Positions 35,999 to 47,221 of a DNA stretch of 64,000 nt are shown in pieces. Under the pieces are notes generated by a model, which saw only the letters and a list, made by a program, of their open reading frames with translations, was not told the origin of the DNA and did not search any database. How positions within the stretch are numbered: position 1 is the stretch's first letter; each line of letters opens with the position of its first letter. Origin of the DNA: Rhodococcus sp. PAMC28707 (GTDB lineage Bacteria; Actinomycetota; Actinomycetes; Mycobacteriales; Mycobacteriaceae); NCBI RefSeq assembly GCF_004795915.1, contig NZ_CP039253.1, positions 744,001 to 808,000 on the forward strand, read 5' to 3'. A program made the position numbers and the translations under genes.

Positions 35999-37300
35999 AT
36001 GAGAACGATCCTCCGGGTGACCGCTGCCCTCGCCACGACCGCTGCCCTGTTCGTCGCGAGCAGCCCTGCCCTCGCGCAGCCTGCCGCCGAGCCTCCGGCC
36101 GTGACGACTCCACCGTTCACGACGCCGAACACCGACGACTGCCCGTTCGCCACGTCACCGCCTCCGGCAATCGACCTCTCCGAGGTACCGACGCCAGGCG
36201 AGACTGTTCCCGCCCCACGACCCGTCCCTGCCGACCCGGTCGGTGGCTCACAGCTGAGCCGATGTGGCACCATCACCCCGGACGACGCTCCTCCGCTTCC
36301 AGCCGACATTTCTGCAACCGGGTGGGTGCTCTCGGATCTCGATTCCGGCGACGTCATCGCCGCGAAGGACCCACACGGCCGTTATCGGCCCGCGAGCACC
36401 ATCAAAATCCTGTTGGCATTGGTGGCGCTGGACGAACTCGACCTCAGCAAGGTCGTCGTCGCGACGGCAGAGGACGCTAATGCCGAAGGTAGCGCAGTCG
36501 GAATCGGCAAAGACGGCGTCTACAGCAACTTTCAGCTGATGCAGGGTCTCGTGATGGCTTCGGGAAATGACGCCGCCCACGCTCTGGCGACCCAATTGGG
36601 TGGTGACGCCGCGGCGGTGGAGAAGATGAACGCGCTCGCCGAGTCGCTGGGCGCGCTGGACACGCACACTGCAACGCCGTCCGGCCTCGACGCACCAGGG
36701 ATGTCCAGTTCTGCCTACGACCTCGCCTTGTTCTTCCGTGCCGCACTGGAAAATCCGACCTTCGCTGCGCTCATCTCGACCGAGACCGTTCAATTCCCAG
36801 GATTCCCCAAGGACCCCAGCATCCCGGATGATCAAGATCGCCCGGGTTTCATCCTGTCCAACGACAATCAACTTCTCTACAACTACGAAGGCGCTCTCGG
36901 CGGTAAGACCGGCTATACCGATGATGCTCGGCAAACGTTCGTCGGTGGTGCACAGAAGGACGGTAGAAGGCTGGCGGTGACGATCATGAAGGGCGACGTC
37001 TTACCCATCCGGCCCTGGGAGCAAGCAGCACGCCTGCTGGACTACGGATTTGCGCTTCCATCAGGGACGAGTGTCGGCACGCTGGTGGAGCCTGAGTCGG
37101 TCGGCGACGTCACGAGCACTCGAGCGACAGCCCCGGTCCCTGCGCTTGCAGCTCCGCCGGCGGATGGTGGGTCGATCGCCCGTGCGTCCGCTCTGGAAAC
37201 GAGCGGCGACACGGCAGTCCGGGTTGGGATCGGTGCGATCGGACTACTCGTAGTGCTCGGGCTGATGCTGGGGGCGCGTCAACTCAACCGGCGCCGATGA
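35999..37300 (+). CDS. dacB: D-alanyl-D-alanine carboxypeptidase (DacB-type PBP)
   Basis: 433 residues. Trims the terminal D-Ala of peptidoglycan stem peptides outside the membrane. Seen: signal peptide (about 1-26, cut after ALA), a Pro-rich segment with two cysteines (48 and 89), then the serine-enzyme triad: STIK at 133-136, SGN at 188-190 and KTG at 303-305. A C-terminal hydrophobic helix (about 406-424) followed by basic RRR anchors it to the membrane. Matches Rv3330 in family. Convergent with the YihY gene. Confidence 0.93.
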   Translation: MRTILRVTAALATTAALFVASSPALAQPAAEPPAVTTPPFTTPNTDDCPFATSPPPAIDLSEVPTPGETVPAPRPVPADPVGGSQLSRCGTITPDDAPPLPADISATGWVLSDLDSGDVIAAKDPHGRYRPASTIKILLALVALDELDLSKVVVATAEDANAEGSAVGIGKDGVYSNFQLMQGLVMASGNDAAHALATQLGGDAAAVEKMNALAESLGALDTHTATPSGLDAPGMSSSAYDLALFFRAALENPTFAALISTETVQFPGFPKDPSIPDDQDRPGFILSNDNQLLYNYEGALGGKTGYTDDARQTFVGGAQKDGRRLAVTIMKGDVLPIRPWEQAARLLDYGFALPSGTSVGTLVEPESVGDVTSTRATAPVPALAAPPADGGSIARASALETSGDTAVRVGIGAIGLLVVLGLMLGARQLNRRR

Positions 37301-37303
37301 GGC

Positions 37304-37325
37304 CGGCCGTCATTTACGACGGCCG
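37304..37325. terminator. Inverted repeat between convergent dacB and YihY gene
   Basis: Eight-base GC-rich arms (37304-37311 and 37318-37325) around a six-base loop, starting three bases past the dacB stop and spanning the stop codon of the opposing gene. Likely acts on both transcripts. Confidence 0.5.
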
Positions 37326-38338
37326 AGCAACCCGGTAAGTCCTATCGCAGCGAGTGCTCCCGCACCGACGAGGGCGATGCCGCCTTTGAGGGACGGGCCG
37401 TCGCTGACCTCGACGCGGGTGGTGATGACCGCCGAGTCAGGCGGCGGCACGAATGCCATAGCCATGCTTTCACTCGTGGTCGCCGAGAAAGCTGTCGCGA
37501 ACAGCACGAACCGTGAAGTCGTGAAGACGAATACGAGTAAACCGATGATGGGACCGAACACCACACCGGCAGGCCCGCTGGTCACCGATGCCAAATAGAT
37601 GGCCGCTATCTGCTTGAAGATCTCGAAACCGATGGCAGCCAGCAGCCCGCCCATCAAGGCGCTACGAAACGGCACCGGCTCCCGTGGCAGACGCGAGATC
37701 ACCCAGGTGAACAGGCCCCACGTCGCAATGAGCGCCAACAGCACCGACACGACCCGTAGGAAGATTCCGACACCCGGCACACTATCGAGCTTGAAGAACT
37801 CGAGTAGGCTCCGCATCACCGACCCGCCATTGAGCGCCGACAAGCCGAGCGAAACGACGATAGCCAGACCGAGACCGAAGAGCGCCGCCAGATCTTTCAA
37901 CTTGGTCGCGACGAAACCGTCCTGCTCGCGTTGACTCTCCCACATCGCAGTCAGCGCAGCTCGAAGCTTCGCCACCCAACCCAGCCCCGCATACAACGCG
38001 CCCAAAAGACCGATGATGCCGACGCTTGCCCGTGACTCGATGGCTGACTCGATGAGCGAATTGACGGTCTCGCCCAAGCTGCCGGGGATACTCTCCGATA
38101 TCTGAGTACTGATGCTGTTCAGCCACTCCGGGTGCCCCACGAGGACGAAGCCAGCTATCGCGAACGCCACCATGAGCAGCGGGAACAGCGCAAGCACACT
38201 GAAGTACGTCATTCCGGCGGCGTAGTAGTCGCCCATTTGTGCCTGATAACGCTGTGCGGCCCTGACCGTATGGTCGAGCCACGGCCACTTGTCCCGGCGT
38301 TGCTGCAGTATCGCTGTGAAGTCGGGAACGACAATCAC
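37310..38338 (-). CDS. YihY/BrkB family membrane protein
   Basis: 342 residues with six predicted transmembrane helices (about 40-65, 97-120, 150-170, 190-212, 227-248 and 255-280). Seen: DYYAAGMTYFSVLALFPLLMVAFA, YAGLGWVAKLRAALTAMWE and a late GPIIGLLVFVF, characteristic of the family once called ribonuclease BN. Function is not firmly known. GTG start; position before trpS resembles Rv3335c-Rv3336c. The C-terminus has a hydrophobic tail and ends in GRRK. Confidence 0.85.
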   Translation of the reverse strand: MIVVPDFTAILQQRRDKWPWLDHTVRAAQRYQAQMGDYYAAGMTYFSVLALFPLLMVAFAIAGFVLVGHPEWLNSISTQISESIPGSLGETVNSLIESAIESRASVGIIGLLGALYAGLGWVAKLRAALTAMWESQREQDGFVATKLKDLAALFGLGLAIVVSLGLSALNGGSVMRSLLEFFKLDSVPGVGIFLRVVSVLLALIATWGLFTWVISRLPREPVPFRSALMGGLLAAIGFEIFKQIAAIYLASVTSGPAGVVFGPIIGLLVFVFTTSRFVLFATAFSATTSESMAMAFVPPPDSAVITTRVEVSDGPSLKGGIALVGAGALAAIGLTGLLGRRK

Positions 38339-38378
38339 CCTCTCGCCTGTCTCTGGCCTGGTCGGTGCTCCCGAGCTG

Positions 38379-39464
<1,086 letters not shown>

Positions 39465-40271
39465 CTAGCGGTAGCGAACGGTGACCGGGGCGTGGTCGGA
39501 CCAACGCTGGTCGTATGCTTCGGCGCGTTCGGTGACGGCGTCTTTGGTGCGCTCGGCCAGTGACGGCGTGGCCAACTGGTAGTCGATTCGCCAGCCCGCG
39601 TCGTTGTCGAAGGCCTTGCCGCGATACGACCACCAGCTGTACGGGCCCTCGACCTCCGGGTTGAGCTCGCGCACGACGTCGGTCCACGGGGACGTCGGGG
39701 CAAGGAGTGCGGCCACCCACTCGCGCTCTTCAGGTAAAAATCCGGATTTCTTCCGGTTGGTCTTCCACGCTTTGATATCGAGTTCGGTGGGCGCGATATT
39801 CCAGTCTCCGCACACGACGACATCACGGTCCTCGGCGATCGCGGACGTCGCCGTCTCCGCGAGATATTTCGCGAAGACCGCCATGAAACGTTCCTTTTCA
39901 TCCTGGCGCTCGGTTCCGACCTCACCGGACGGCAGATACAGACTGGCCACCGTCACATCGGCAAAATCCGCCTCGATGTAGCGGCCGGACTCTGCAAACT
40001 CCTCTGCGCCGATCCCAACGCGAACGGCGTCCGGAGCGGTACGCGAGAGAATGGCAACACCATTACGGCCTTTGATCGACGGCTCAGCCGACGCCAGATG
40101 CCAGCCGCCGTCCAGTGCCGGGGCCAGCGCCTTGGTCAACTCGCCGTCGTTCGCACGGGTCTCCTGCAGGCAGATCACGTCGGCGTCGGTCGCCTCCAAC
40201 CACGGGAGCATTCCTTTACGCGTGGCAGCACGAATTCCGTTGACGTTGACTGTGGATACGGTGATAGGCAC
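39465..40271 (-). CDS. xthA: Exodeoxyribonuclease III (AP endonuclease)
   Basis: 268 residues from the GTG at 40271 (VPITVSTVNVNGIRAA); the open frame further upstream is not homologous. Cleaves abasic sites and trims 3' ends. Seen: NVNGIRA, LQETR with metal Glu, YLPSGEVGTER, GDWNIAPTELD and the C-terminal RIDYQLAT and WSDHAPV with catalytic His. A TACGGT box six bases before the GTG suggests a leaderless mRNA. Same strand as trpS. Confidence 0.93.
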   Translation of the reverse strand: MPITVSTVNVNGIRAATRKGMLPWLEATDADVICLQETRANDGELTKALAPALDGGWHLASAEPSIKGRNGVAILSRTAPDAVRVGIGAEEFAESGRYIEADFADVTVASLYLPSGEVGTERQDEKERFMAVFAKYLAETATSAIAEDRDVVVCGDWNIAPTELDIKAWKTNRKKSGFLPEEREWVAALLAPTSPWTDVVRELNPEVEGPYSWWSYRGKAFDNDAGWRIDYQLATPSLAERTKDAVTERAEAYDQRWSDHAPVTVRYR

Positions 40272-40397
40272 GTGGGCACCGTATCCGAGCCCAGCGACAC
40301 TCCACGTCACCGCCACCATCGCTTCACATACCGACGATCTTCGAGAGGTAATTCTCGAGAAACCGCAACGCCAGCTCGTGAAACTACACTCGAACAC

Positions 40398-40738
40398 ATG
40401 CACAGGATCTTCTCCACGAGCTTTGCGGCCGTGTATCCGCTGTATGTGAAGAAGTTGGAACGCAAGGGGCGCAACAAGGCCGAACTCGATCAGGTGATCG
40501 AGTGGCTCACCGGCTTCGACGAAGCCGCGTTGAACGCTCATCTGGCCGCCGAGACGACGTTCGAGGACTTCTTCGCGGACGCGGAGATGAACCTGGTTCT
40601 TCGCTGATCACCGGCAAGGTGTGCGGGGTGCGCGTCGAAGAGGTCGAAGATCCACTGATGCAGAAGATTCGTTTCCTCGACAAGTTGGTCGACGAGTTGG
40701 CGAAGGGCCGGCCGATGGAGAAGGTTCTACGGGCATAG
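40398..40738 (+). pseudogene. DUF2200 family gene broken by a one-base frameshift
   Basis: The N-terminal part ([19 protein letters not shown]...) reads from the ATG at 40398 to a TGA at 40605-40607 (69 residues). The family continues with a segment matching [27 protein letters not shown], which is present but in the +2 frame up to 40738. The total of 341 bases is one short of 114 codons, consistent with loss of a single base near 40590-40600 (aacctggttct). Both halves are well preserved, so the change is recent, a sequencing error, or a frameshift site. Unknown small cytoplasmic family. Confidence 0.8.
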
Positions 40739-40755
40739 TTCGGCGCTTCGAAATG

Positions 40756-42234
40756 TCACCGCACTGCATGGGTTGCGCACTGTCGTCTCGGTTGTTCGAT
40801 CAGAATTCGACGGGCCTGTGAGTCGGCAAAATTCCATTCGTTCCAACTCCGCTGCGCTCCTACCGCGTTGCCGATCGCACAACTGCGGTACGGCTCGGGA
40901 AGTCGGTCGAGTTCTTCGGTGGCGTCGGCGGACAGACGGGAAAGATATGTCGTGTCGATCTTCCCCGTCTGCTCGAAGCGATCCACGTTCTGCCGGGCGA
41001 TATATGCGTCGGGGTTGATCACTGTCAACGCGAGGACGGCCAGGACGGCACTTCCCACAACCGCGCGGGGTAGCCATCGGCCGGACATCGACACTCCGGT
41101 GGCCATCAACAGAACGAACACCGACCCGAGCCACAGTTCCGCAGCGGTGACGAACACCCGCAGCGTCGTGTATCCGTATTGCTGTTCGTACAGGGACATG
41201 CGATGAAGTGCCGATCCGACGATCACCAAGGACAGTACACAGAGCACGCCGAGCAGCAGACGCAGTGCAAGTCGGTCGGATCCGGACACGCGGGACGCCT
41301 TTCGGATCGTGACCGCGAGCACCAGCAAAGTCAGTACCGTCACCGCGAGAAGCTGCCAGAACCCCTGGCGCGCATATTCGGCGTTCGTCAATCCGCCGGT
41401 CGTCCTGACGTGTGCTTGCCCTCCGAACAGGGTTCGGAGCTGAACGAAGACGAACATCGTGAACAGAACGACCAATGATCCCAGCGGAACAGTCCACTCC
41501 CACAGCCGGAGCGATCCGGCGCTCGGCCGAGCCAAAGCATCGAATCGGGGCGGATTGGCGACGACGTACGACACCGCGAGAGTCCCCGCTGCAACCAGTG
41601 CGAAGAGGAAAATCCGGGCGAACCCGCTGTCGAATCGCACTGTCGGTGTCGCACTGGACAGGACGTCGGCGAACTGCGGGTCGGCTCCGGCGAAAAGACC
41701 TGCGAACACGAGGAACAGGACGGCCGTCGTGGCGCCGACGCGAAATACTCGACCAGGCGCAAATCCCCGCATGTCGATTTTGCGCGATCCCCGTGTGCAC
41801 CAACGCAGTACGCGGGCCGGCACCAGTAAGGGAATCAGTGCACCGAGAGCGACCCCTGTCCACGTCCACGAGCGGGAGAGCACGACCCCGGCGACGAGCA
41901 CGGCCATTACGACGGCGAGCGTCACGAGCCATTCCGCGGCACGGAGTGCGGCGATCGAACTCAGGGCGACGACTCCAACAGCGCCGACCATCTGCCACCG
42001 CGTCGGTGCGCCCTTCGATGCACGTAGTGCCGCGAAGATGATCGCCACGGCAGTGATGGGGTAGCCGATCCCGCGATCACCGAGAACGACCGCACCGATG
42101 CACCCGACGACCAGCGCGCCGATCAAGGCATTGCGCGGCGCTGCCGCGTAACGGCGTGCCGGCCAGACTCGGCGTGGCCATAGGGACCAGTTCTGCTTTT
42201 TCACAACGACTTCGGGCTGTTCTACGATGATCAC
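40756..42234 (-). CDS. DUF4173/DUF4153 family multi-pass membrane protein
   Basis: 492 residues from the GTG at 42234, seven bases after aagagg; an ATG at 42279 would add 15 residues. About ten to eleven hydrophobic helices. The middle has LFAGADPQFADVL and the later segment has FVFVQLRTLFGG and GLTNAEYARQGFWQLLAVT, typical of the DUF4173 domain, followed by a soluble C-terminus (about 415-492). Function unknown. Upstream genes on the same strand are the two-component pair, 80 bases away, so it may be under their control. Confidence 0.8.
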   Translation of the reverse strand: MIIVEQPEVVVKKQNWSLWPRRVWPARRYAAAPRNALIGALVVGCIGAVVLGDRGIGYPITAVAIIFAALRASKGAPTRWQMVGAVGVVALSSIAALRAAEWLVTLAVVMAVLVAGVVLSRSWTWTGVALGALIPLLVPARVLRWCTRGSRKIDMRGFAPGRVFRVGATTAVLFLVFAGLFAGADPQFADVLSSATPTVRFDSGFARIFLFALVAAGTLAVSYVVANPPRFDALARPSAGSLRLWEWTVPLGSLVVLFTMFVFVQLRTLFGGQAHVRTTGGLTNAEYARQGFWQLLAVTVLTLLVLAVTIRKASRVSGSDRLALRLLLGVLCVLSLVIVGSALHRMSLYEQQYGYTTLRVFVTAAELWLGSVFVLLMATGVSMSGRWLPRAVVGSAVLAVLALTVINPDAYIARQNVDRFEQTGKIDTTYLSRLSADATEELDRLPEPYRSCAIGNAVGAQRSWNEWNFADSQARRILIEQPRRQCATHAVR

Positions 42235-42314
42235 GAGTAGACCTCTTTCTGTTGCAGGCATGACAGAGCTCCACGGCACTGGTAAGCCGCGGTGGTGGTG
42301 AGCTGATTTCCGTT

Positions 42315-43316
42315 TCAGTTACAAGGAATGGATACCCGGATATGACATCCGGGACTACGATCGAGCACTTCGATTGTGCCGCCGTGCAATTCGGTCGCCC
42401 AGCGGGCGATCGTCAGACCCAGCCCGGTGCCGCCATCGGTGGAACCACCGCGAGTGAACCGGTCGAACACCCTCGACCGTTCTTCGGGTGCGATACCCGG
42501 GCCGTCGTCGACCACGTCGAACAGAAGTCGGCCACCGACCTGTCGAACCGAGAGTGCGACGTCCGCTCCGGACGATGCATGCCGAACGGCATTGTCCACC
42601 AGGTTGTTCACGACCTGGGTCAGTCGCGCTTTGTCGGCCACGATCGACAGGGTCGGCGGCACCACGTCGATGTGCACGCGGGGTTGCCCCTTCGTCGTGT
42701 CCGACAGGAACTCGTACACCCCGAAGAGTTCCGCGTGGAGGGTGAGGACCCCCGCTTCCAACCGCGACAGGTCGAGTAGCTCGGTCACTAGATCACCGAG
42801 CTTCTCCGTCTGCCGCAGCGCAACGGACAGGGTTGCCGGTTCGGGTTCACTGACCCCGTCGACCAGGTTCTCCAGTACCGCTCGCAACGCTGCGATAGGG
42901 GTCTTCAGCTCGTGCGAGACGTTCCCGATCAGCTCTCGTCGATACTTCTCGGCTGCTTCGAGATCTGTCGACATCGTGTTGAAGGCTGCAGCGAGTTGCC
43001 CGATCTCGTCCCGAGAAGTCGCGCGTACCCGTCTCGAATAGTCTCCTCGCGCCATCGCCCCCGCCGCCACGGTCATTTCTCGCAACGGCGAAGTCATCCC
43101 GTGTGCCACTACCTGCGTCGCCACCAACGAGATGACAAGTGCTGCCAACAACGCATAGCGAAACTGCCACCCCGCCCCGAACCAGAACGTGATACTTGCC
43201 GCCGCCAGCACCAAACCCACGATCAAGGACACCTTCAACTTGAACGAACCCAGCGGATCGAGCGGGCGCGGCAACCTGCGCGTCATCGACACGAAGGCGT
43301 CGGTCACGGAGGTCAT
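42315..43316 (-). CDS. Two-component sensor histidine kinase
   Basis: 333 residues. Two transmembrane helices (about 28-47 and 51-71) are separated by only a few residues, so there is no extracellular sensor and sensing is probably within the membrane. Then HAMP (72-124), H-box GNVSHELKTP with His135, N-box NNLVDNAVRHA, and G-boxes DDGPGIAPEE and GGTGLGLTIA. The start overlaps the response-regulator stop by ATGA. A DUF4173 membrane protein follows; kinases of this layout often respond to cell-envelope stress, which is inference. Confidence 0.9.
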   Translation of the reverse strand: MTSVTDAFVSMTRRLPRPLDPLGSFKLKVSLIVGLVLAAASITFWFGAGWQFRYALLAALVISLVATQVVAHGMTSPLREMTVAAGAMARGDYSRRVRATSRDEIGQLAAAFNTMSTDLEAAEKYRRELIGNVSHELKTPIAALRAVLENLVDGVSEPEPATLSVALRQTEKLGDLVTELLDLSRLEAGVLTLHAELFGVYEFLSDTTKGQPRVHIDVVPPTLSIVADKARLTQVVNNLVDNAVRHASSGADVALSVRQVGGRLLFDVVDDGPGIAPEERSRVFDRFTRGGSTDGGTGLGLTIARWATELHGGTIEVLDRSPGCHIRVSIPCN

Positions 43317-43987
43317 CGCGGCACCTCCAACGCGTACCCGACGCCGTGCACAGTTCTGATGAGGTCGCCACCGAGCTTGCGTCGCAACGCCTTCACATGG
43401 CTGTCGACGGTACGGCTACTCGCCGAGTCCTCCCATCCCCACAATTCCGCCAGCAGCGTGTCACGGCCGACGGCGGTCCGGGGGCGAGAGGCAAGATACG
43501 TCAGAATGTCGAATTCGGTTCGTGTCAAATGAATTTCACCGTCGGCGCCCGATACTCGGCGCGCATCGTGATCGATCCGAATGGAACCGATACGGGTGGG
43601 AGCGGATTCGTCGACCATCACGCGCTCCGAGCGCCGGACGAGCGCATGAACGCGGGCAACCAGCTCACGCATGCTGAAGGGCTTGGACAAGTAGTCGTCC
43701 GCACCGACACCCAAGCCGACCAACATGTCGGTCTCGTCGGACTTCGCGGTAAGCATCAGGACCGGCACCGAACGCTGTGCCTGAATTCGCCGACACACCT
43801 CGAGCCCGTCGAAGCCCGGCAGCATCACGTCGAGCACCACCACGTCGGGCCGAGTTCTCGCGCACACCTCGACTGCGGTGGGACCGTCAGCAGCCGTCAC
43901 GACGTCGAAGCCCTCACCACGCAGGCGCGCGGCAAGCGCGTCGGAGATGGTCGGTTCGTCGTCGACGACCAGGACTGTGCGGTTCAT
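43313..43987 (-). CDS. OmpR-family response regulator
   Basis: 224 residues. Receiver domain with acidic pocket Asp9-Asp10, phosphoacceptor Asp53 (VVLDVMLPG), Thr in MLTAKS and Lys in LSKPF. Winged-helix C-terminal domain (about 128-222) with EIHLTRTEFDILTYLA and SRTVDSHVKALRRKLG. Phosphorylated by the downstream coupled kinase. Probably binds its own promoter region (43988-44089), which holds nothing else clearly recognisable. Confidence 0.92.
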   Translation of the reverse strand: MNRTVLVVDDEPTISDALAARLRGEGFDVVTAADGPTAVEVCARTRPDVVVLDVMLPGFDGLEVCRRIQAQRSVPVLMLTAKSDETDMLVGLGVGADDYLSKPFSMRELVARVHALVRRSERVMVDESAPTRIGSIRIDHDARRVSGADGEIHLTRTEFDILTYLASRPRTAVGRDTLLAELWGWEDSASSRTVDSHVKALRRKLGGDLIRTVHGVGYALEVPR

Positions 43988-44089
43988 GCCCCTGACCCTA
44001 GAGGTCGGCTATGGAGGGGAACGACGGGAAATGTGGAGGTTCGGTGAAGATCGCGCCGCACAGTCACAACCCGCCCGGCGGAGTCTCGG

Positions 44090-45352
44090 CTAGAGCGCGG
44101 CTTTCGCGTCGGACTTCTTCTGCATCATGACCGCAGCAGTCAGCACGACCATGCCACCGAGCGCCAACACACCGCCGACAGCCGCAGGAGCGGTGTATCC
44201 GAAGCCGGCAGCGATCACTGCACCACCGACGGCTGCGCCGATCGCGTTGGCAAGGTTGAACGCGGCATGGTTGAGCGAGGCGGCGAGAGTCTGTGCATCG
44301 GCTGCGACGTCCATGAGTCGGGTCTGCAAACCAGGCACCATCGACGAACCGGATGCGCCGATCAGAAACACGAACAGCAAGGCCGTGTACGGGTTCTGCG
44401 CCGCGAACACGAAACCGAACAAACTCAGGGCGATCGCGGTCATCGAGATGTACATCCCCCGAATCAGCATGCGGTCCGCGATATGGCCACCCGCATAGTT
44501 GCCTGCGACCATGCCGAGCCCGTAAATCATCAGCGCAACGGGAACGAAAACCTTCGACAGGCCCGAGACGTCGGTGAGAGTGGTTGCGATGTAGGTGTAC
44601 ACGGCGAACATCCCGCCGAAACCGACGACGGCGATGATCAGTGTCATCCACACTTGCGGACGACCCAAGGCACCGAGCTCGGTTATCGCCCGCGTGGTGG
44701 GCATTCCGTTCAGGCGTGGCATCCACGCAACGATCGCAGCGACGGTCAAGGCACCGATGACCGTGACGATGCCGAAGGCGCTGCGCCATCCGAAGGACTG
44801 CCCGACCCACGTGGCCACCGGCACCCCGACGACGTTGGCGATCGACAGACCCATCATGACCATGGCCACCGCTTTGGCGCGTTTGCCCGGCTCCGCCAGG
44901 TGCGCGGCGACCAACGCCGCGACACCGAAATAGGCGCCGTGCGGAAGGCCTGCAACGAAACGCGACGCCATCAACTCGTAGAAACTCGGCGCGAAGACCG
45001 TGCCGAGATTGCCGAGGGTGAATGCGACCATCAAGGCGAGCAGCAACACCCGGCGAGGTACGCGTGCTGCCAGTATTGCGATGACGGGGGCGCCGATGAC
45101 CACTCCGAGTGCGTAGGCCGAGATGAGATGTCCGGCGCTCGGCTCGGAGACGTTCATGGTCGTTGCCATTTCGGGTAACAGACCCATGGACACGAACTCG
45201 GTGGTGCCGATGCCGAAGCCGCCGATGGACAGGGCAAGCATCGCGAGCCGTCGACGAGTGGACAATGTTCTGCGATCGTCACTCGGACCGTTCGACACCC
45301 GCCCGCGCACAGCGCTGACGTTCTTGGCGAACGCGGAATCGGTGACAGTCAC
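44090..45352 (-). CDS. MFS transporter, DHA1-type drug/sugar efflux family
   Basis: 420 residues with twelve predicted helices. Seen: GGFGIGTTEFVSMGLLPEMA in helix 1, the A-motif-like region after helix 2 (PRRVLLLALM), and RFVAGLPHGAYFGVAALVAA in helix 4-5, a pattern of AraJ/YdhP-type proton-driven exporters. GTG start with aaaagg upstream. Substrate unknown. Stands alone between the two-component pair and icd. Confidence 0.88.
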   Translation of the reverse strand: MTVTDSAFAKNVSAVRGRVSNGPSDDRRTLSTRRRLAMLALSIGGFGIGTTEFVSMGLLPEMATTMNVSEPSAGHLISAYALGVVIGAPVIAILAARVPRRVLLLALMVAFTLGNLGTVFAPSFYELMASRFVAGLPHGAYFGVAALVAAHLAEPGKRAKAVAMVMMGLSIANVVGVPVATWVGQSFGWRSAFGIVTVIGALTVAAIVAWMPRLNGMPTTRAITELGALGRPQVWMTLIIAVVGFGGMFAVYTYIATTLTDVSGLSKVFVPVALMIYGLGMVAGNYAGGHIADRMLIRGMYISMTAIALSLFGFVFAAQNPYTALLFVFLIGASGSSMVPGLQTRLMDVAADAQTLAASLNHAAFNLANAIGAAVGGAVIAAGFGYTAPAAVGGVLALGGMVVLTAAVMMQKKSDAKAAL

Positions 45353-45526
45353 AGCAGAACAACCTTTTCATCGAGATGGGAGTCGGATCGGCGTCGAACA
45401 TAAAGAAGAAGACGCCCCCGGTAGGGAACGTCCCCCTCTGCGATTCTCATCCCGCGTGCACTCTATTTCCGAGTCCATGCCCGGTGATTGTCCTCACCCG
45501 AGCAGGTGCTCAGCTGTGCAACTGAA

Positions 45527-46750
45527 CTATTTCAGGGCCCTCTGCAGGTTTTCGTCGAGTGCGCCGAGGAACTCTTCGGTGGAGAGATAGCCCTGATCTC
45601 CCCCGACGAGCGCGGCTAGGTCCTTGGTCATCTGGCCACCTTCGACGGTCTTGACGACGACGTCTTCCAATGCCTGAGCGAAGCCGATGACCTCGGGAGT
45701 GCTGTCGAGCTTGCCGCGGTGCTCGAGACCGCGAGTCCACGCGAATATCGATGCGATCGGGTTGGTCGAGGTCGGCTTGCCTTGCTGGTGCTGACGAAAA
45801 TGGCGAGTCACCGTGCCGTGTGCGGCCTCTGCTTCACACGTCCTACCGTCCGGCGTGAGCAGAACCGACGTCATGAGGCCGAGCGAACCGAAGCCCTGCG
45901 CGACGGTGTCCGACTGGACGTCGCCGTCGTAGTTCTTGCAGGCCCATACGTATCCGCCCTCCCACTTCATGGACGACGCGACCATGTCGTCGATGAGGCG
46001 GTGCTCGTACGTCAGTCCGGCAGCGTCGAACTCCGCCTTGAATTCCTTTTCGTAAATATCCTGGAAGGTGTCCTTGAATTGGCCGTCGTAGGCCTTGAGG
46101 ATCGTGTTCTTGGTCGACAAGTACACCGGGTAGTTCTGCTGCAAACCGTAATTCAGCGACGCACGGGCGAAATCGATGATCGACTGATTGAAGTTGTACT
46201 GACCTTGCACGACGCCGCCGAGACTCTCCTCGGTGAACCTGACCAACTCGTGCTGGATCGGCTCACTGCCGTCCTCGGGCATATAGGTGATGGTCACGGT
46301 GCCGGGTCCGGGGACCTTGAAGTCGACGGCGCGGTACTGGTCACCGAAGGCGTGACGGCCGATGATGATCGGCTTGGTCCAGCCCGGAACCAGACGCGGA
46401 ACGTTGGAGATGATGATCGGTGCCCGGAAGATGGTGCCACCCAGAATATTGCGAATGGTCCCGTTCGGCGAACGCCACATCTTCTTCAGGCCGAATTCCT
46501 CGACGCGAGCCTCGTCCGGAGTGATCGTCGCGCATTTGACGCCGACGCCGTGCTTCTTGATTGCGTTCGCGGCATCGACGGTGACCTGGTCATCCGTCTT
46601 GTCCCTGGATTCGATTCCCAAGTCGTAATACTCGAGATCGACGTCGAGGTACGGATGGATGAGCTTGTTCTTGATGAACTGCCAGATGATGCGTGTCATC
46701 TCATCGCCGTCGAGTTCGACGACCTTGCCTTCGACCTTGATCTTGGACAT
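45527..46750 (-). CDS. icd: Isocitrate dehydrogenase (NADP), homodimeric type
   Basis: 407 residues. Oxidatively decarboxylates isocitrate to 2-oxoglutarate. Seen: [28 protein letters not shown] with substrate Ser/Asn/Arg, NYDGDVQSD with metal aspartates, and [13 protein letters not shown] for NADP binding. Eukaryote-like dimeric class, as Icd1 (Rv3339c). Divergent from the methionine operon. Confidence 0.95.
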   Translation of the reverse strand: MSKIKVEGKVVELDGDEMTRIIWQFIKNKLIHPYLDVDLEYYDLGIESRDKTDDQVTVDAANAIKKHGVGVKCATITPDEARVEEFGLKKMWRSPNGTIRNILGGTIFRAPIIISNVPRLVPGWTKPIIIGRHAFGDQYRAVDFKVPGPGTVTITYMPEDGSEPIQHELVRFTEESLGGVVQGQYNFNQSIIDFARASLNYGLQQNYPVYLSTKNTILKAYDGQFKDTFQDIYEKEFKAEFDAAGLTYEHRLIDDMVASSMKWEGGYVWACKNYDGDVQSDTVAQGFGSLGLMTSVLLTPDGRTCEAEAAHGTVTRHFRQHQQGKPTSTNPIASIFAWTRGLEHRGKLDSTPEVIGFAQALEDVVVKTVEGGQMTKDLAALVGGDQGYLSTEEFLGALDENLQRALK

Positions 46751-47094
46751 GTGGGGTTCGCGTCCTCCTGGGAAGTATGCCGTTTTCGTCTTCCGAAGCT
46801 GTCAGTGTTGCCGCAGAACCGACGTTGTGGGTCGATCAGCGGTCCCACCCGTAGTACGCCTCTTCCATGCTGGGCCGAGTGCGTGTACTCGACTCGAACG
46901 TATACGCCGCGCGCGTAGTGCGGTGAGCGTGCGAGGAAACAAGACAAGCGTACTGCTTGACCGCTCCGGCACGGCTGGTACCCCTATCAGGGAAGCTCTG
47001 AACGCCCACCACTGTGCTCCCTGGTCACAGCCCGATCGGCATCCACACCGGTGTCGCTATTCCACGTGTCGGAGGACACGCTAGGATCTGCGAA
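46751..47094. other. icd/metY intergenic region upstream of the riboswitch
   Basis: 344 bases without a gene. It must hold the icd promoter and the promoter of the metY-metX transcript. A run of alternating cgcg at about 46910 and AT-poor sequence throughout; no clear operator, hairpin or coding pattern was found before the riboswitch starts at 47095. Confidence 0.5.
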
Positions 47095-47221
47095 GGTCAT
47101 GAGTGCCAGCGTCAAAGCCCCGGCTTGCTGGCCGGCAACCCTCCAACCGCGGTGGGGTGCCCCGGGTGAGAAGACCTGGTTAGTCGACTGCGTTCGCGTA
47201 GTCGGAGAACAAGCGCGGGTT
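47095..47221 (+). ncRNA. SAM-IV riboswitch
   Basis: Begins ggtcatgagtgccagcgtc and contains the conserved gccccggcttgctggccggc hairpin, the caaccctccaaccgcggtgggg core and the ggtgagaagacc segment, followed by a variable stem (gtcgactgcgttcgcgtagtc) and gcgcgggtt. This is the SAM-IV layout known from actinobacteria, including the one ahead of the M. tuberculosis metY homologue (Rv3340). It senses S-adenosylmethionine and here controls metY-metX. Recognition is by the conserved core; no covariance search was run. Confidence 0.9.
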
